From assembly GCF_900188335.1 (NCBI RefSeq), contig NZ_FZOY01000002.1:744001-808000 (forward strand): a stretch of DNA of 64,000 bases. Direction: 5' to 3'. The translations under genes and the position numbers were made by a program. Shown one piece after another: positions 32,134 to 41,293 of the stretch; position 1 is the stretch's first letter, and every line of letters begins with the position of its first letter. Under the pieces are notes generated by a model. That model was not told the origin of the DNA. It ran no database searches and was given only the letters and a program-made list of their open reading frames with translations. Source of the stretch: Tropicimonas sediminicola (GTDB lineage Bacteria > Pseudomonadota > Alphaproteobacteria > Rhodobacterales > Rhodobacteraceae).

Positions 32134-33063
32134 TCACGGCGCGACCCACCCCCCGGCTTCGGTCTGCACGAAGGCATCGGCGCAGCGCTTTGCCAGCGCC
32201 CGCACCCGCCCGATATAGGCCTGCCGCTCGGTGACCGAGATCACCCCGCGCGCGTCGAGCAGGTTGAACAGGTGGCTGGCCTTGATGCACTGGTCATAGG
32301 CCGGATGCGCCATGACGATGCGCTTGCCGGTCTTGGGATCGACCTCGCCGTGCGAGAGAATGTACTCGCAATGGGCCTCGGCCTCCTCGAACTGCTTGAG
32401 CAGCACGTCGGTGTCGGCCACGTCGAAGTTCCAGCGGCTGTATTCCGCCTCCGTTTGCCGGAACACGTCGCCATAGGTCAGCGGGATCGGCGCGTCGGGG
32501 CGGTTGAACGGCATGTCCATCACGTGATCGACGCCGAGCACGTACATGGCAAGGCGCTCCAGCCCGTAGGTCAGTTCGCCCGAGACCGGCTTGCAATCAT
32601 GCCCGCCGACCTGCTGGAAATAGGTGAACTGGCTCACCTCCATCCCGTCGCACCAGACTTCCCAGCCGAGGCCCCAGGCGCCCAGCGTGGGGCTTTCCCA
32701 GTCATCCTCGACGAAGCGGATGTCATGCAGCGCCATGTCGATGCCGATCGCCTCCAGCGAGCCGAGGTAGAGCGCCTGCAGGTCCGGCGGGCTCGGCTTG
32801 ATGAGCACCTGGTACTGGTAATAGTGCTGCAACCGGTTGGGGTTCTCGCCGTAGCGCCCGTCGGTGGGCCGGCGGGAGGGCTGCACGTAGGCGGCGGCCC
32901 AGGCATTGCTGCCGAGCGCCCTGAGCGTCGTCGCCGGGTGGAACGTGCCCGCCCCGACCTCCATGTCATACGGCTGGAGGATCGCGCATCCCTTCTCGGC
33001 CCAATAGGTTTGCAGCCGCAGAATCACCTCCTGGAAACAGGTCGGTCGGGTGGTGTCGGTCAT
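32134..33063 (-). CDS. glyQ: Glycyl-tRNA synthetase alpha subunit
   Basis: Catalytic alpha subunit of the heterotetrameric glycyl-tRNA synthetase, 309 aa. It carries the class II core: [18 protein letters not shown] at the N-terminus, motif 2-like [17 protein letters not shown], and [24 protein letters not shown] and [13 protein letters not shown] near the ATP site. The start is the ATG at 33063. It is separated from glyS by a plus-strand marC and by two operon genes. Confidence 0.97.
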   Translation of the reverse strand: MTDTTRPTCFQEVILRLQTYWAEKGCAILQPYDMEVGAGTFHPATTLRALGSNAWAAAYVQPSRRPTDGRYGENPNRLQHYYQYQVLIKPSPPDLQALYLGSLEAIGIDMALHDIRFVEDDWESPTLGAWGLGWEVWCDGMEVSQFTYFQQVGGHDCKPVSGELTYGLERLAMYVLGVDHVMDMPFNRPDAPIPLTYGDVFRQTEAEYSRWNFDVADTDVLLKQFEEAEAHCEYILSHGEVDPKTGKRIVMAHPAYDQCIKASHLFNLLDARGVISVTERQAYIGRVRALAKRCADAFVQTEAGGWVAP

Positions 33064-33283
33064 GGCTCGGCCCTGCTCGGTTGTCGGTCGCACTTGGCGG
33101 TGTCGCGCCTCAATAGGCGGCAGGCGGGCAAGGGTCAATCGCACCCCGGGCCGCCGGCGATGCAGGACGGCCACGCTCCGCCCGCTCAGCCAGAATTGAG
33201 GTGCGCCCGCATGCGCCTCTGCTATTTTCCCGCGAAACGCCGCGTGGTCGGCAGAAACAGGCGAATTTCCGGGGAACCGAGCA

Positions 33284-35068
33284 GTGAAGCGCATTCTTTT
33301 GATTTTTTCGATCATGTCATTCTGGATCGTCGCGACGGGCGCGCGGGCGCAGCAGGACACGGCGTGGGTCCAGATCGAGGCCGTCCGCACCCTGGCGCTG
33401 GCGCAGGACAGGGCCCGCGCCTATGCCGGTGCGCTTCCCAATGTCGCCGGCTTCCGCACCGGGACGACCTGGTACGCAGTTGCGCTCGGCCCCTACACGG
33501 CGGCAACCGCCGAGGCCGAGCTGGCCGCGCTCAAGCGCGACGGGTTGATCCCCGCGGACAGCTACATCGTAACCTCCGACACCTATGTGCAGCAGTTCTG
33601 GCCGGTCGGCACCGACCTTCTCGGCGCGGCGCCCCGCCCCGGAACCACCGGCACGCTGCCGCTCGCACAGCCCGAAACGCCGCCTGCCCAGCCCGAGTCC
33701 GAGGCGGAGAGCCCCGAGGTGCTGGCCGTGATCCCCGACGAGACACCGCGCGAGGCGCTGGCCGGCGAACGCAGCCTGCTGCCGGCGGAGCGCCAGGAAC
33801 TGCAGGAAGCCCTGCAATGGGAGGGCTTCTATGCCGGCGGGATCGACGGCGCCTTCGGCCCCGGAACCCGCAACGCCATGGCCGCCTGGCAATCCGCCAG
33901 GGGCCACGAGCCGTCTGGCGTGCTCACCACCCGCCAGCGCGGCGAACTGGTCGATGGCTACCGCAGCGTCTTTGCCGATCTCGCGCTCGCCTCCGTCCGC
34001 GACGACACCGCCGGGATCGAGATGATCCTGCCCACCGGCAAGATCGAGTACGGCGAGACCGAAGCGCCCTTTGTGCACTACGACAGCAGCGACGATGACG
34101 GCATCCGCGTCGTGCTGATCAGCCAGTCGGGCGACGAGGCGACGCTGTTCGGTCTCTACGACATCATGCAGACGCTCAACATCGTCCCGCCGAGCGGCTT
34201 TCGCGAGCGCCAGCAGAGGAGCTTCGTGCTGACGGGCCAGTCCGATACCCTGAGCTCCCACACCTATGCCCAGCTCTCCGACGGCGAGATCAAGGGGTTC
34301 ACCGTCGCCTGGCCCCCGGCCCAGGACAAGCTCATGCAACGCGTCGTCCAGACCATGCGCGACAGCTTCACGCCGATCCAGGGCACCGTCCTGCCCGACA
34401 CCGCCCTGAGCGGCGACGGCGCCGACCAGCGGATCGACCTGATGTCGGGCCTCGAGATCCGGCGGCCGGAACGCAGCCGCAGCGGCTTCTACATCGACGC
34501 GGCCGGGTCCGTGCTGACCACGACCGATGTGCTCGCCCAGTGCAGCCGCCTGACCCTTGGCGAGGAGGCCGAGGCCGAGATCACCGCCCGCGACGACCGC
34601 CTTGGCCTCGCCCTGCTCAAGCCGCGCGAGCCGCTCGCACCGATCGCCGTCGCCGAGTTCCGATCCGACGTCCCGCGCCTGAACTCCGAGGTTGCGCTCG
34701 CCGGGTTCTCCTTCGGGGACGTGCTCGACCTGCCGGTGATGACCTATGGCACGCTGGCCGATATCCGCGGCCTGCAGGGCGAGGACGATCTCGACCGCCT
34801 GTCGCTCGAATCCCGCCCCGGCGACGCGGGCGGGCCGGTTTTCGACGGCACCGGAGCGATTATCGGCATGCTGCGCGCCCGCTCCGACAGCGACGGACGG
34901 CAATTGCCCCCCGATGTGAACTTCGCTGTCGATGTGCCGGCGATTGCGGAGTTTCTGGACGGGGCCGGCGTCGCGCTGCGCGCCTCCGACCGCGACGCCG
35001 CCCTGCCGCCCGAAGACCTCACGACGCTGGCTGGCGACCTCACGGTCCGGGTCAGCTGCTGGAACTGA
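33284..35068 (+). CDS. Secreted SPOR-peptidoglycan-binding pseudo-serine-protease
   Basis: A 594-aa exported protein starting at a GTG (33284) with a signal peptide (residues 1-22). Residues about 27-105 resemble a SPOR domain (denuded-glycan binding). A Pro/Glu linker follows, then a PG_binding_1 domain (about 165-225, [23 protein letters not shown]). Residues about 390-560 have a trypsin/HtrA fold ([30 protein letters not shown]). All three catalytic positions are changed by alignment to HtrA: His to Asp415, Asp to Gly441, Ser to Ala515. It therefore probably binds rather than cuts, acting as a cell-wall sensor or scaffold in the periplasm. Confidence 0.82.
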   Translation: MKRILLIFSIMSFWIVATGARAQQDTAWVQIEAVRTLALAQDRARAYAGALPNVAGFRTGTTWYAVALGPYTAATAEAELAALKRDGLIPADSYIVTSDTYVQQFWPVGTDLLGAAPRPGTTGTLPLAQPETPPAQPESEAESPEVLAVIPDETPREALAGERSLLPAERQELQEALQWEGFYAGGIDGAFGPGTRNAMAAWQSARGHEPSGVLTTRQRGELVDGYRSVFADLALASVRDDTAGIEMILPTGKIEYGETEAPFVHYDSSDDDGIRVVLISQSGDEATLFGLYDIMQTLNIVPPSGFRERQQRSFVLTGQSDTLSSHTYAQLSDGEIKGFTVAWPPAQDKLMQRVVQTMRDSFTPIQGTVLPDTALSGDGADQRIDLMSGLEIRRPERSRSGFYIDAAGSVLTTTDVLAQCSRLTLGEEAEAEITARDDRLGLALLKPREPLAPIAVAEFRSDVPRLNSEVALAGFSFGDVLDLPVMTYGTLADIRGLQGEDDLDRLSLESRPGDAGGPVFDGTGAIIGMLRARSDSDGRQLPPDVNFAVDVPAIAEFLDGAGVALRASDRDAALPPEDLTTLAGDLTVRVSCWN

Positions 35069-35076
35069 GCCTGTAC

Positions 35077-35096
35077 CCCGCGGCTCCGGCCGCGGG
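35077..35096. terminator. Hairpin terminator candidate between convergent genes
   Basis: CCCGCGGC (35077-35084) and GCCGCGGG (35089-35096) enclose a TCCG loop, which makes a C(UCCG)G tetraloop of the stable UNCG class. It lies 9 bp after the pseudoprotease stop and 3 bp before the stop of the opposing trkH-type gene. T-tracts are weak on both sides. Confidence 0.5.
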
Positions 35097-35098
35097 CT

Positions 35099-36547
35099 TC
35101 ACTTGCGCCAGAAGGTCACCGTGAAGAGCGCGTAGACCGCCAGCAATTCCAGCCGCCCGACCAGCATAGCCGCCGAGAGAATCCACTTCGCGGTGGCGTT
35201 CAGGCTGGAGAAGTTGCCCGAGGGGCCGATGATCTCGCCCAGCCCCGGGCCGATGTTGCCGAGCGTCGCCCCGGCGCCCGACACCGAGGTCGTGAAATCG
35301 AGCCCGGTCATCGCCAGCGCCACGGAAAAGCCGCCCAGCGACACCGTGAACAGCACGAAGAACGACATCACCGAACTCAGCGTGGAGACATCCACTTCCC
35401 GCCCGCCGTAGCGCAATGGAAAGATGCCGCGTGGCGAGTGCAGCAGGCGGATCTGCTGCACGATCGCTCCGAACAGGAGCTGGTAGCGGAAGATCTTGAC
35501 CGAACAGGCGGTCGAGCCGGCGCAGCCGCCGACCAGCCCGAGAAAGAAGAAAACCGTAGCGGCGAAGGCGCCCCATTCCTGGTAGTCGACGCTCGCATAG
35601 CCGGTACCGGAGATGATCGAGGTCACGTTGAACAGCGCCTCGCGAATGCTCGGCTCCAGCCCGCGCCGGTCGTAAAACACCTGGAACAGCGCCAGCGTCA
35701 CCGCGACGACGATGATCACCGCCAGGTAAGTGCGGATTTGTGTGTCGCGCAGAATTGGCCGCGCGGTGCCGGCAAGCAGCTGGATGTAACGGACGAAGGG
35801 AAGGCTCGCGAGGAGCATCAGCAGCGAGGCGAAGTATTCCGGCGCCCCCTGAAACGCCCCGAAGGAGGCATCGCGGGTGGAGAAGCCTCCGGTCGAAACC
35901 GAGGTCAGCGCATGGTTCGACGCATCGAAGAAGTTCATGCCGAGCGCGAGATAGCCCACGATCGCAAAGATCGTCAGGGCCACGTAGATCCAGGTGATCT
36001 GCGCGGCGATCTCGGCCGCCCGGGGAAGGATCTTGCCCAAGGTATCGAAGGCCTCGGAGCGGAATATCTGCATCCCGCCGACCCGGAGCTCGGGCAGGAA
36101 GACCATGGCCATCACGATCACCCCGATACCGCCCAGCCATTGCAGCAGCGACCGCCACAGCAAGAGCCCCTGCGGCAGGTGATCGAGACCGGAAAACACC
36201 GTGGCGCCGGTGGTCGTCAGCCCCGACATCGCCTCGAAATAGGCATCGGTGAAGGTCGCGTCGGTCGCGCCCAGCATGAAGGGCAGCGCACCGAAGAGCG
36301 GCGCGGCCGCCCAGACCCCCGTCGTCAGCAGGAAGGTCTGGCGCAAACTCAGCCCCTCCTGAACGGCGTTTCGGCAGGCCAGGGCCACGAGCCCGCCGGT
36401 CAGGATGGTCAGGATCGCGCTTTCGGCAAACGCCGGCCAATGCCCGTTGCCCGCCACGAGGTCGAGCCCCAGCGGCAACAGCATCGTCACCCCGAGCGTG
36501 GCCACCAGCAGGCCGATGACATATCCCACAGGGCGAATGTCCAACAT
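35099..36547 (-). CDS. TrkH-family potassium uptake protein
   Basis: Membrane pore subunit of a Trk/Ktr potassium system, about 482 aa. The four selectivity-filter loops are visible: MSGLTTTGATVF, LTSVSTGGFSTRD, SIISGTGYASVD and GATLGNIGPGLG. Partner proteins TrkA or KtrA are not nearby. The ATG at 36547 gives the usual N-terminus (MLDIRPVGYVIGLL); an in-frame ATG at 36571 would add 8 residues, and neither has a clear Shine-Dalgarno. Confidence 0.92.
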   Translation of the reverse strand: MLDIRPVGYVIGLLVATLGVTMLLPLGLDLVAGNGHWPAFAESAILTILTGGLVALACRNAVQEGLSLRQTFLLTTGVWAAAPLFGALPFMLGATDATFTDAYFEAMSGLTTTGATVFSGLDHLPQGLLLWRSLLQWLGGIGVIVMAMVFLPELRVGGMQIFRSEAFDTLGKILPRAAEIAAQITWIYVALTIFAIVGYLALGMNFFDASNHALTSVSTGGFSTRDASFGAFQGAPEYFASLLMLLASLPFVRYIQLLAGTARPILRDTQIRTYLAVIIVVAVTLALFQVFYDRRGLEPSIREALFNVTSIISGTGYASVDYQEWGAFAATVFFFLGLVGGCAGSTACSVKIFRYQLLFGAIVQQIRLLHSPRGIFPLRYGGREVDVSTLSSVMSFFVLFTVSLGGFSVALAMTGLDFTTSVSGAGATLGNIGPGLGEIIGPSGNFSSLNATAKWILSAAMLVGRLELLAVYALFTVTFWRK

Positions 36548-36719
36548 GGCCGCAGCGTTGGCGCGTGGCATCGCGACTGTCAAGCGCCCCAAGCACCTTG
36601 CCGCTAGGTCCGATGCTGCACCCGCACCGATTGCTCCATTGTGAAGCAGCCCCGGGTGCAAGCCCGGTCAACCCTCGCACGCGAGGTACAAACCGCCCGC
36701 CTGCCGACGTTGGCGCCCC

Positions 36720-37823
36720 CTAGCGGGCGTGGATCATGCTGGTGAAGAGATGCGGCTCCAGCCCGACGCCGTCGAACGTCGGCCCCTCTGTCAGCACGCT
36801 GATCGCATCATGGCTGTGCAGGCTCTCCTGGTGGCTCGCCACCACCCGGAAATCGCCGATCCGTGCATCGGCCTGCAGCGCCTCGGCGAACAGCCGCGCC
36901 GCGTCCTCGACGAAGATCGGATTCGCCGCGTTCAGTTCGGCAAAGGCCTGTTCGTCCTCGCGCTTGACCATCACCTGCGTCTCGGTCGGCACCGCCCGGC
37001 GGCACATCTCGACGATGTCCTCGAACCACAGGCAGCCGGCTTCCGGGTCCACCACCATCGAGATCCTCGCCACGGAGCGCTGCGAATGCGGCGTCGCAAG
37101 TTGCCCGCGGGTCCGGCGGGCGTGTTCCGACAGTTCCAGGGAACAGGGGCAGGTCGAAGAGTAAACGTAGTCGAGATGCAGGATCTTGGTGCGCACGCCG
37201 TCGCGGTCCACCACCTCGAGCGCCATGTCGTAGTATTGGTAGCCTTCGAGGCCGGAGCGCAGCGACTGCACCTTCATCGGGAAGGCGAAGCGCATGATGA
37301 TCCGAGCGTCAAAGCTCTCGAGGTCGCTCTTGTAGGCTTCCAGCGTCTCCTCGATCACCTCGAAGCTGAACGTGCGCTCGGCGGAACGGTAGAAGCTCCG
37401 CATGATGCGCGACATGTTGATGCCCTTCTTGTCGGCATCGAGGCTGACCGAACCGGTCACCGACGTATCAAGCGCGACGTCGGCCCCTTCGCGGCTGTGG
37501 AACCGGATCGGCAGGCGGAAGTTCGAGATCCCCACGTGTTGGATCTGCCGGCGGGCGCCGCGGATCAGGCTCTCGGGACCGTTCTGAAGGTCGGGCATGC
37601 CTGCCTTGTAGGCCGCGTCCGCTTCGAAATCGGCCGGGTAGCTGCGGCTGAGGTCCGGATAGGCGTCCACCGCGCCGCCCGCTTTCAGCCGGACAACGGC
37701 AGGATCGAGATCGGAGATCTCGACATCGGAGGCCGCGTCCGCCCATTGGCGCAGGATTTCCAGCGCCCGGCGCGCGTCCTCGCGTGTCGGATCCCTGTCG
37801 AAATCGGCGGTAATATAGTTCAT
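36720..37823 (-). CDS. folE2: GTP cyclohydrolase FolE2 (type IB)
   Basis: Cyclohydrolase that converts GTP to dihydroneopterin triphosphate, the first step of folate synthesis. The 367-aa protein has the type IB signature YSSTCPCSLELSEHARRTRGQLATPHSQRS region, with the catalytic Cys in TCPCS, and the MSRIMRSFYRS helix. FolE2 is metal-promiscuous and in several bacteria replaces the zinc enzyme FolE under zinc limitation. No Zur box was recognised upstream. The start at 37823 gives MNYITADFD. folB and folP are in another operon 14 kb away. Confidence 0.95.
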   Translation of the reverse strand: MNYITADFDRDPTREDARRALEILRQWADAASDVEISDLDPAVVRLKAGGAVDAYPDLSRSYPADFEADAAYKAGMPDLQNGPESLIRGARRQIQHVGISNFRLPIRFHSREGADVALDTSVTGSVSLDADKKGINMSRIMRSFYRSAERTFSFEVIEETLEAYKSDLESFDARIIMRFAFPMKVQSLRSGLEGYQYYDMALEVVDRDGVRTKILHLDYVYSSTCPCSLELSEHARRTRGQLATPHSQRSVARISMVVDPEAGCLWFEDIVEMCRRAVPTETQVMVKREDEQAFAELNAANPIFVEDAARLFAEALQADARIGDFRVVASHQESLHSHDAISVLTEGPTFDGVGLEPHLFTSMIHAR

Positions 37824-37946
37824 CTCGGCCCCCCGCGGGTTTGTCCGGCGCTCACCCAAGGTCGGTATCAGCGGCCGGTTTGTCCAGTGCAGATCACGGA
37901 ATAATACGCACGCGGTCGCGATGCGGATCACTTCGGGATGCCGAGA

Positions 37947-38681
37947 TCACCGATACCGGTCCACGAAATTGCGCAGGATGATCGGCGCGAGATCCACGTC
38001 GCTGGCAAGGACGCGGTCCTTGAGCGCCTGTGCCTCCTGCGGCGGAAAATACCCCCGCTCCTTGTAGATCTCGATCCGCAGAGCAAATACGGCGCCATCG
38101 GCCTCGGGGTGAAACTGCGTGGCATAGACGTTCCGGCCATGCCGGATCATCTGGAACGGGCACGGGTCCGACCTCAGCAGGTGGACACAGCCCGGCGGCA
38201 GGGCCTGAACCGCCTCCTTGTGGCCGACCAGCGCGTTGAACCGTTCCGGCAGACCGGCAAGCACCGGATCGCCCTGCCCCTCCGGCATGACCTCGCAGGC
38301 CACCGCCCCCACGTCCTCGCCATAGCGCTCCTTGGAGACCTTGCCGCCAAGATGATGCGCGAGGATGCCGATGCCGTAACAGCAGCCCATGAACGGGATG
38401 TCCTGCGCCGTGATCTGCGGCATGAGCCCGAGGATCTCGGCCTCGATATGCCGCTCGATCACCGGCTTGGTCTCGTCCGGGTCGGAAACGCAGCCCGGCC
38501 CGCCGCCGACGATCACCCCGGCATACGCCGTGAGGTCCAGATCCTCCGGCACCTCTTCCCGCTCCAGGCGAATGCGGTGCGTTTCGGCCACCGAAAGACC
38601 GCCCTTCTCCAGAAAGGCCTGGTACTCGTTGTCCGACGCCTCAGGTTCGGGGCGCAATTGCAGGATCAGGAAGGGTTTCAT
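37947..38681 (-). CDS. Class I glutamine amidotransferase-like protein
   Basis: A 244-aa stand-alone GATase1 domain. It has the oxyanion strand VIVGGGPGC, the nucleophile elbow MGCCYGIG (Cys101 as GxCxG) and the His-Glu pair in FHPEAD. Such proteins resemble the glutaminase half of GMP synthase or YfeJ-like enzymes, but without a synthetase partner here the acceptor is unknown. It could act on gamma-glutamyl compounds. It is 123 bp downstream of the folE2 start on the same strand, so it is not in that operon but upstream of it. Confidence 0.85.
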   Translation of the reverse strand: MKPFLILQLRPEPEASDNEYQAFLEKGGLSVAETHRIRLEREEVPEDLDLTAYAGVIVGGGPGCVSDPDETKPVIERHIEAEILGLMPQITAQDIPFMGCCYGIGILAHHLGGKVSKERYGEDVGAVACEVMPEGQGDPVLAGLPERFNALVGHKEAVQALPPGCVHLLRSDPCPFQMIRHGRNVYATQFHPEADGAVFALRIEIYKERGYFPPQEAQALKDRVLASDVDLAPIILRNFVDRYR

Positions 38682-38732
38682 CGGCTCGGGTCCTCGTTCG
38701 CCCCCGCATCTGCCGCACCAGCGGCCGCGAGG

Positions 38733-39596
38733 TCAAGCCGCGCGGATGCCCGAGGCCAGCGCCTCAAGCCATTCCGGCACGTCGCGCGCGTCCACCTCGG
38801 CCTCGCGGACCAGCCAGTCGAAATGCTCCGCCAGCGACCGCACCCGCTCCCGCGAGCGGAAGGCGAGGTAGAATCGGCCGACATAGATCACCCCGAGGAA
38901 GCTGCCGAAAACCGTCACCGGAGCGCTGAACACCCTACGGGCGTCGTAGAGAAACAGCCGGAGGCCCGGATAGAGATCTCGCGTCGCCCGGATCATGGCC
39001 TCGATCTGCTCCCGCCGAATCTCGACGTCGAGCCCGCTGTAATAGCCCTCGCCCGCGGCAAAGGCACGGAGTTCCCCCATAGACAGCGCGATCTCGTAGT
39101 CGGTCAGGTGATCGTCCAGCAGGCCGAGACGGTCCTGCGAGGCCCCGATCGCCTGTTCGGCGGTGCGGCTGAGGGCGTGGCTGTATTCCCAGGTCAGCAT
39201 GGCCTCGGTCTTGAGCACATCGGGCAGCGTCGCCGGGACATGGCGGATCTTTGCGCCGGCCGCTTCCCGGTGCCAGTCGTGCAGCTGCGCGTCAGCGGTG
39301 CTGCGCGCCGCCTCGGTCACCGTCATCGCCGAGGCCAGCAGATCGCCGGACCGCTCCGGCCGGTCGGCCAGCCCGAGGAGCCAATCGGACGAGACACCGA
39401 GCGCCCGGGCGCATTCCGCCGCGAGGTGCGCATTTGGCAGCCGCGCGGTTCCGTCGGCCAGCAGTTGCGCCACGGTGGACCGGTCCACCCCGGCCGACCG
39501 CGCCAGCTCGCTGCGGTTTATACCCGCCGCGATCATCTGCCCGGTCAGCCGTTGCCGAAACAGCTCGGCCCGTTCGCGCTTGTCCATTCTTGTCAT
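38733..39596 (-). CDS. XRE-type helix-turn-helix regulator
   Basis: A 287-aa regulator. Residues about 15-75 form a Cro/C1-type HTH (LTGQMIAAGINRSELARSAGVDRSTVAQLLADG region). The larger C-terminal part is a helical then beta-rich sensing domain of unknown ligand (FLYDARRVFSAPVTVFGSFLGVIYVGRFYL). It is divergent from the DUF2061 gene. A palindrome sits 5 bp upstream of its start codon, so autoregulation is likely. An in-frame ATG at 39587 is a possible alternative start. Confidence 0.86.
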   Translation of the reverse strand: MTRMDKRERAELFRQRLTGQMIAAGINRSELARSAGVDRSTVAQLLADGTARLPNAHLAAECARALGVSSDWLLGLADRPERSGDLLASAMTVTEAARSTADAQLHDWHREAAGAKIRHVPATLPDVLKTEAMLTWEYSHALSRTAEQAIGASQDRLGLLDDHLTDYEIALSMGELRAFAAGEGYYSGLDVEIRREQIEAMIRATRDLYPGLRLFLYDARRVFSAPVTVFGSFLGVIYVGRFYLAFRSRERVRSLAEHFDWLVREAEVDARDVPEWLEALASGIRAA

Positions 39597-39600
39597 TGAA

Positions 39601-39616
39601 GGTGATATTTATCACC
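39601..39616. promoter_or_regulatory. Palindromic operator candidate between the XRE gene and DUF2061
   Basis: GGTGATA (39601-39607) and TATCACC (39610-39616) are perfect 7-bp arms around a TT spacer. The site lies 4 bp before the XRE start codon and about 90 bp before the divergent DUF2061 start. It is AT-rich against a GC-rich background, as expected for a control region. Confidence 0.55.
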
Positions 39617-39707
39617 AATGCAGGCAAAAGAAAGAGAATTCCCGAAATTCCCCTCCCCGTCCCAGGGCGCGATAAGTGCCGAAACAGAAACGGTTTTGGA
39701 GAGAGGC

Positions 39708-39917
39708 ATGGGAGAGACAGCACTGCGCAGCATCGTCAAGGCAACCACCTGGCAGATCCTCGGGCTCGTCGTGATGACCCTGATCACCTGGGCCATCACC
39801 GGATCGGTTGCCACCGGCGGCGCCATCGCGCTGGCGGGCGCGGCCTGCGGGATGCTGACCTATGTGCTGCACGAACGTGTATGGGCCCGCATCCGCTGGG
39901 GCCGCCGTCCGCTCTGA
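39708..39917 (+). CDS. DUF2061 family membrane protein
   Basis: A 69-aa protein with two membrane helices (residues about 15-33 and 37-55) and the family pattern ETALRSIVKATTWQILG followed by a basic C-terminus (HERVWARIRWGRR). DUF2061 members often accompany sulfur-assimilation or stress genes but have no proven role. The ATG at 39708 follows GGAGAG; an in-frame ATG at 39618 would add a 30-residue unlikely leader. It is divergent from the XRE regulator and convergent with metZ. Confidence 0.85.
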   Translation: MGETALRSIVKATTWQILGLVVMTLITWAITGSVATGGAIALAGAACGMLTYVLHERVWARIRWGRRPL

Positions 39918-39940
39918 CGCCGGCCCGTGAGGTCAGGCGC

Positions 39941-41119
39941 TCAGACCGCGTCCAGCGCCTGTTTCACATCCGCGATCAGATCCTCGGTGTCCTCGATGCC
40001 GAGGCTGATCCGCACCAGGCCCGGCGAAATCCCGAGCGCCGCCTTCTGATCGTCGGGCAGTCGCTGGTGGGTCGTCGTTGCCGGATGGGTGACAATCGAC
40101 TTGGCATCGCCAAGATTGTTCGAGATCACCATGATTTTCAGCGCATTCAGGAAGCGGAACGCTGCCTCCTGCCCGCCCTTGATGTCGATCGACAGGACCG
40201 TGCCCGGCTTTTCCATCATCTCGGTGGCAAGCACATGCTGCGGATGCTGCTCGAGACCCGGGTAGATCACCCGCTCCAGCCGCGCGTCCCATTGCAGCGC
40301 CTCGGCCATCGCCTGCGCCGACGCCGCCTGCGCCCGGACCCGCAGGTCCAGCGTCTCAAGCCCCTTGAGCATGACCCAGGCGGTGAACGGGCTCATCGAG
40401 CCACCGGTATGCTTCATGTAGGGCTCGACCGTCTTGCGGATGAACTCCTTCGTGCCGAGGATCACCCCGCCAAGCGCCCGTCCCTGCCCGTCGATATGCT
40501 TGGTCGCCGAATAGACCACCACGTCGGCCCCCAGTTCCAGGGCGCGCGAGAACACGGGCGTCGCAAACACGTTGTCGACGATCACCTTCGCGCCGACGCG
40601 ATGCGCCAGCTTGGCCACTGCCGGCAGGTCCACAACTTCCAGCGTCGGGTTCGACATGGTCTCGAAGAACACCGCCTTGGTGTTCTTGTTGATCGCCTTC
40701 TTCCACTGGTCGAGATCGGTGCCGTCGACGAAAGTGACCTCCACGCCGTAGCGGGCAAGCACCTCCTCGAGGATGTAGAGGCAGGAGCCGAAGAGCGCGC
40801 GGGCCGAGACCACGTGGTCGCCGGCCTTCAACATCGAGGTCAGCGCGCCGTTGACCGCCGCCATGCCCGAGGCCGCGGCAAAGGCATCCTCCGCCCCTTC
40901 CAGGGCCGCGATCCGGTCCTCGAACATCCGGACGGTCGGGTTGCCGTAGCGGGCATAGATGAACTCGTCCGGCCCGGCCTCGAGGAACCGTGCCTCCGCC
41001 TGCTCGGCACTGTCATAGACGAAGCCCTGGGTGAGAAAGATGGCCTCGGCCACTTCCCCGTACTGGCTGCGTCGGATGCCCGAGTGAATGAGTTTGGTGC
41101 GTGTCTTCCAGTCGTCCAT
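39941..41119 (-). CDS. metZ: O-succinylhomoserine sulfhydrylase
   Basis: Cys/Met-metabolism PLP enzyme of 392 aa that makes homocysteine directly from O-succinyl- or O-acetylhomoserine and sulfide. It has the PLP Lys in YSATKHIDGQGRALGG, the cofactor-binding ARYGNPT near the N-terminus and SNPTLEVVDLPAVA. The start at 41119 has GGAGG 9 bp upstream. The SAM-II riboswitch in the leader supports a methionine role and argues against a cystathionine lyase call. Confidence 0.95.
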   Translation of the reverse strand: MDDWKTRTKLIHSGIRRSQYGEVAEAIFLTQGFVYDSAEQAEARFLEAGPDEFIYARYGNPTVRMFEDRIAALEGAEDAFAAASGMAAVNGALTSMLKAGDHVVSARALFGSCLYILEEVLARYGVEVTFVDGTDLDQWKKAINKNTKAVFFETMSNPTLEVVDLPAVAKLAHRVGAKVIVDNVFATPVFSRALELGADVVVYSATKHIDGQGRALGGVILGTKEFIRKTVEPYMKHTGGSMSPFTAWVMLKGLETLDLRVRAQAASAQAMAEALQWDARLERVIYPGLEQHPQHVLATEMMEKPGTVLSIDIKGGQEAAFRFLNALKIMVISNNLGDAKSIVTHPATTTHQRLPDDQKAALGISPGLVRISLGIEDTEDLIADVKQALDAV

Positions 41120-41136
41120 TCCGAGGACCTCCAAGC

Positions 41137-41165
41137 AAAAGCCCCACCGCGAGCCAGCGGCGGGG
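41137..41165 (-). terminator. Terminator hairpin between the SAM-II aptamer and metZ
   Basis: On the minus-strand RNA CCCCGCCGC (complement of 41157-41165) pairs with GCGGUGGGG (complement of 41142-41150) with one G-U pair and a 6-nt loop. CUUUUGCUU follows. It lies just before the metZ Shine-Dalgarno. It could attenuate transcription under control of the upstream aptamer. Confidence 0.65.
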
Positions 41166-41177
41166 CGTCCCGCTCCT

Positions 41178-41235
41178 GACCTCTTTAGCGGCATGTTTAT
41201 CGTGGCCCGCAATCCGGTGAACAAATCGCCACGCG
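41178..41235 (-). promoter_or_regulatory. SAM-II riboswitch aptamer controlling metZ
   Basis: The minus-strand leader matches the SAM-II fold recalled from its published structure. P1 is CGUGG/CCACG (complements of 41229-41233 and 41201-41205). The loop has the conserved GAUUU and CCGGAUUGC segments. The 3' part reads GAUAAAC, then GCUAAAGAGG, the pseudoknot strand. SAM binding in this class represses methionine genes. It lies about 60 nt upstream of the metZ start. Confidence 0.9.
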
Positions 41236-41293
41236 CCCCACGTATCGGTTTCGCGGCGGTTTCGTCAAGCAACCTGCCGGGTTTTACCTGCAC

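Noticed and set aside
39618-39707. 30-residue N-terminal extension of the DUF2061 gene
   Set aside because: The family start MGETALRS at 39708 has a ribosome site; the extension has no membrane or signal character and overlaps the likely promoter.
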